The notes beneath the pieces were generated by a model, which had not been told where the DNA came from, made no database searches, and saw nothing but the letters and a program-made list of their open reading frames with translations. The position numbers were made by a program, and so were the translations under genes. A DNA stretch of 64,000 nucleotides from DASXUX01 sp036504595 (GTDB lineage: Bacteria; Planctomycetota; SZUA-567; H5-PLA8): contig DASXUX010000030.1 in NCBI GenBank assembly GCA_036504595.1, positions 186,001-250,000 of the forward strand. The letters run 5' to 3'. Positions 62,068 to 64,000 of this stretch are shown in pieces; within the stretch, counting starts at the first letter, position 1; each line of letters starts with the position of its first letter.

Positions 62068-64000
62068 ATGGGCCAGCGCAGTATTTTACGCGACATCCTT
62101 ATCGTGCTCTTCGCGCTAGTCGTCGCCGGACTGCTTTTCGTCATTGTACGGCAGAACGATCGCTACGAGCAGCGCGTGATCGACCTGACGAAAATGCAGC
62201 GCGACCAGCAGCGCGTCCTGGAAGAACAAAGCGCGGCCGTTCAGGAACTGTTGGCACAGCTCAAGTCTGGCAAAGCGCCGGCGGTGCAGCCGAATCAGCC
62301 GCAATCACTCGACGATGCGCGCGCGAAATGGGAACAGCAGTACGCCGATCCCAAGGCCGCACCTGGCGGGACGCTGTATCGCGCGTTTCCCTCCGATCCG
62401 GGCTCGCTGAACCCGCTGACCGAGAACGATGCGACGGTCAGCCGTATATATGAGTCCCTCGGCCAGAGCCTGCTCACACGCGACTACAAAAATCCGGACA
62501 TCCATGTTCCCTCGCTGGCGACGAGCTGGGACGAGCAACAGGTTTCGTGGGGCATTCCGGCAAAGAATGGCGGCACTCAGATTCTGGCGCAGCTTCAGAA
62601 AGACTTGCCACTTGAAGTGAAGAGTTGGCTTAAGCCATCACTCGAACCGGACGGGCGCGTGCGGCTGGAGATCACGAAACTCGGCGACGATTACTTGGCC
62701 GAAGTAACCAAGATCGTCCCCGTGGAGGCCTTCACGCCGGTGCAGTGGGTGCAGGCTCGCGCCGTGAAATCAAACCAAACCGGCGGCCCGGATGCGAAGG
62801 GCGTGCTAGCGCGTTTTCGTGAATGGGCGGCGAGCCGGCCGGAACTGAAACTCTCGGGCGAGCAGGTTTGGTTCTCGGAAGATGGCTTCAAGTTTCGCGT
62901 GCCGGGCGGAAAAGAAAACGCAGAAAACTTCGTGAACGAGTTCCTCGCGCAAAAAGAACAGCAGGGGCCGAGCGGGCCGGCGTGGAGCGTGAGCGGCACC
63001 GAAAGCTTCGTTTTTGAGAGCAAACTGCTGTTCACGTTTACGTTGCGGCCGGGCGTGCGATGGAACGACGGTACGCCGCTGAAGGAAAGCGATTTCGTAT
63101 TCAGATTCCGGACCATGAAAGATCCCGGCATCAACTGCCAGGCGACCCGGAACTACTTTCAGGATTGCGAATCGCTCGAAGCGCCGGACAGCCGCACGCT
63201 GCGCTTCACGTGGCGCAAGCTTTACAAAGGCGCCTTTGAACAGTCGGCGGCGTTTGGGCCGTTGGCCGAACATATCTACCACTACACGAACCCCAACGAT
63301 TTCAACAACAGTCCGCACAGCACCGAAGCGTACGGCACGGGCCCCTACAAGCTGCTGGAGTGGAAGCGCGGTCAGCGCCTGGTGCTGGTGCGGAACGAAT
63401 ACTACTGGGGGCTGAAGCCGAATTTCGACCGCGTGCAATACAACATCATTCATGAGAGCAACACGCGGCTGCAAAATCTGGCCGGCAAGGAGCTGGATAT
63501 CAGCGAGCTGACGCCCACGCAGTGGATGTACGAAACGGAAAAGCCGCCGTTCGGCCAGGAACACGGGCTGATACGCTTCAAGCAATACGCGCCAGTCTAC
63601 AGCTACATTGGATGGAACCTGTTGCGGCCGGAGCTTAGCGACAAACGCGTGCGGCGCGCACTGACGATGTCGATCGACCGCGAGAAAATTCTGAACGGCG
63701 TGCTGCGCGGCCTGGGTTCAGTCTCGCACGGAACGTTTTTCGCACTGGGCCCGTATAACGACGCCAACATCAAGCCGTGGCCGTACGATCCGCCGGCCGC
63801 GGCGAAACTCTTTGCGGATGCGGGATGGACGCTCAACAGCAGCGGTTTTCTCGAGAAGGGCGGCAAGACGCTGCGGCTCAGGGTCAGTTTTCCCGCGGGG
63901 CAGGAAACGTACAAAACGGTCTTGATCGCCGCGCAGGACGATTTGAAAAAAGCCGGCGTGCAGTTCGAGCTCGACCCGATCGAGTGGGCCGTGCTGCTGG
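62068..64000 (+). CDS. Peptide/oligopeptide ABC transporter substrate-binding protein (SBP_bac_5), partial
   Basis: 644 codons are visible and the frame runs off the window. The protein begins with a membrane helix ('ILIVLFALVVAGLLFVIV', about 10-27), then a polar coiled-coil segment ('QRDQQRVLEEQSAAVQELLA'), then an SBP_bac_5 domain with 'GGTLYRAFPSDPGSLNPLT', 'FTLRPGVRWNDGTPLKESDF', 'GTGPYKLLEWKRGQRLVLVR' and 'LSDKRVRRALTMSIDREKI'. An insertion of roughly 130 residues follows the first conserved block. There is no lipobox, so it is probably anchored by the N-terminal helix. ATG at 62068 has GGAG ten bases upstream. Confidence 0.85.
   Translation, partial: MGQRSILRDILIVLFALVVAGLLFVIVRQNDRYEQRVIDLTKMQRDQQRVLEEQSAAVQELLAQLKSGKAPAVQPNQPQSLDDARAKWEQQYADPKAAPGGTLYRAFPSDPGSLNPLTENDATVSRIYESLGQSLLTRDYKNPDIHVPSLATSWDEQQVSWGIPAKNGGTQILAQLQKDLPLEVKSWLKPSLEPDGRVRLEITKLGDDYLAEVTKIVPVEAFTPVQWVQARAVKSNQTGGPDAKGVLARFREWAASRPELKLSGEQVWFSEDGFKFRVPGGKENAENFVNEFLAQKEQQGPSGPAWSVSGTESFVFESKLLFTFTLRPGVRWNDGTPLKESDFVFRFRTMKDPGINCQATRNYFQDCESLEAPDSRTLRFTWRKLYKGAFEQSAAFGPLAEHIYHYTNPNDFNNSPHSTEAYGTGPYKLLEWKRGQRLVLVRNEYYWGLKPNFDRVQYNIIHESNTRLQNLAGKELDISELTPTQWMYETEKPPFGQEHGLIRFKQYAPVYSYIGWNLLRPELSDKRVRRALTMSIDREKILNGVLRGLGSVSHGTFFALGPYNDANIKPWPYDPPAAAKLFADAGWTLNSSGFLEKGGKTLRLRVSFPAGQETYKTVLIAAQDDLKKAGVQFELDPIEWAVLL

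Overview
The window is a 64 kb piece of a moderately GC-rich bacterial chromosome with many small transcription units on both strands. Nothing identifies the phylum outright. The mix points to Planctomycetota or a close neighbour (wider PVC group, Hydrogenedentota): tandem pseudopilin-like proteins, a Hanks-type kinase with a large sensor region, HEAT-repeat membrane proteins and lipoproteins, Calx-beta/PKD/FG-GAP secreted proteins, a small protein with a 'WFQ(V)HLSTA' membrane N-terminus, and a set of GH116, DUF4091, GH5-like and PL11 carbohydrate enzymes. That placement is an inference.

Layout. 1-4.7 kb: the end of an unknown gene, a DUF433/PIN-like toxin-antitoxin pair, a GlsB-type membrane protein, tsaE-thiL, a NUDIX hydrolase and a three-gene RelE/Phd operon. 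4.7-10.7 kb: an FHA-GAF-PAS histidine kinase, a NosR-like FMN/4Fe-4S membrane protein and a secreted FAD oxidoreductase. 10.9-18.3 kb: two nucleotide-sugar epimerases around a pair of pseudopilins, a PL11 rhamnogalacturonan lyase and a small membrane protein. 18.8-30.7 kb: clpB, rsmD, ridA, two HEAT-repeat proteins, a lectin-esterase-SMP-30 fusion, hslVU and a CAP-domain protein. 30.9-34.7 kb: tRNA-Gly next to an integrase remnant, a kinase/pseudo-hydrolase receptor and a helical-repeat protein. 35-42.8 kb: secreted beta-domain proteins sharing one C-terminal module. 42.8-59.2 kb: polysaccharide-related enzymes, a broken Lhr helicase and a CHAD protein. 59.3-64 kb: argG, glgC and an oligopeptide-type binding protein cut by the window edge.

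How the genes work together. Protein quality control (clpB, hslVU), tRNA t6A modification (tsaE) and rRNA methylation (rsmD) are housekeeping. The secreted enzymes suggest degradation of plant- or algal-type polysaccharides. The FAD oxidoreductase and the FMN/4Fe-4S membrane protein form a two-gene unit that may pass electrons across the membrane.

The most unusual aspect is the density of short palindromic or inverted repeats. At least ten sequence families occur. Some form tight hairpins between genes. Some lie as inverted pairs bracketing one or two genes 1.4-2.3 kb apart. Several are inserted in frame inside protein-coding genes (thiL, the FAD oxidoreductase, the esterase, a DUF4091 enzyme, the PL11 lyase and an unknown TIM-barrel-like protein). 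This resembles the Rickettsia palindromic elements in behaviour, but the sequences are not ones I can match to a named family. It is the best candidate here for something undescribed.
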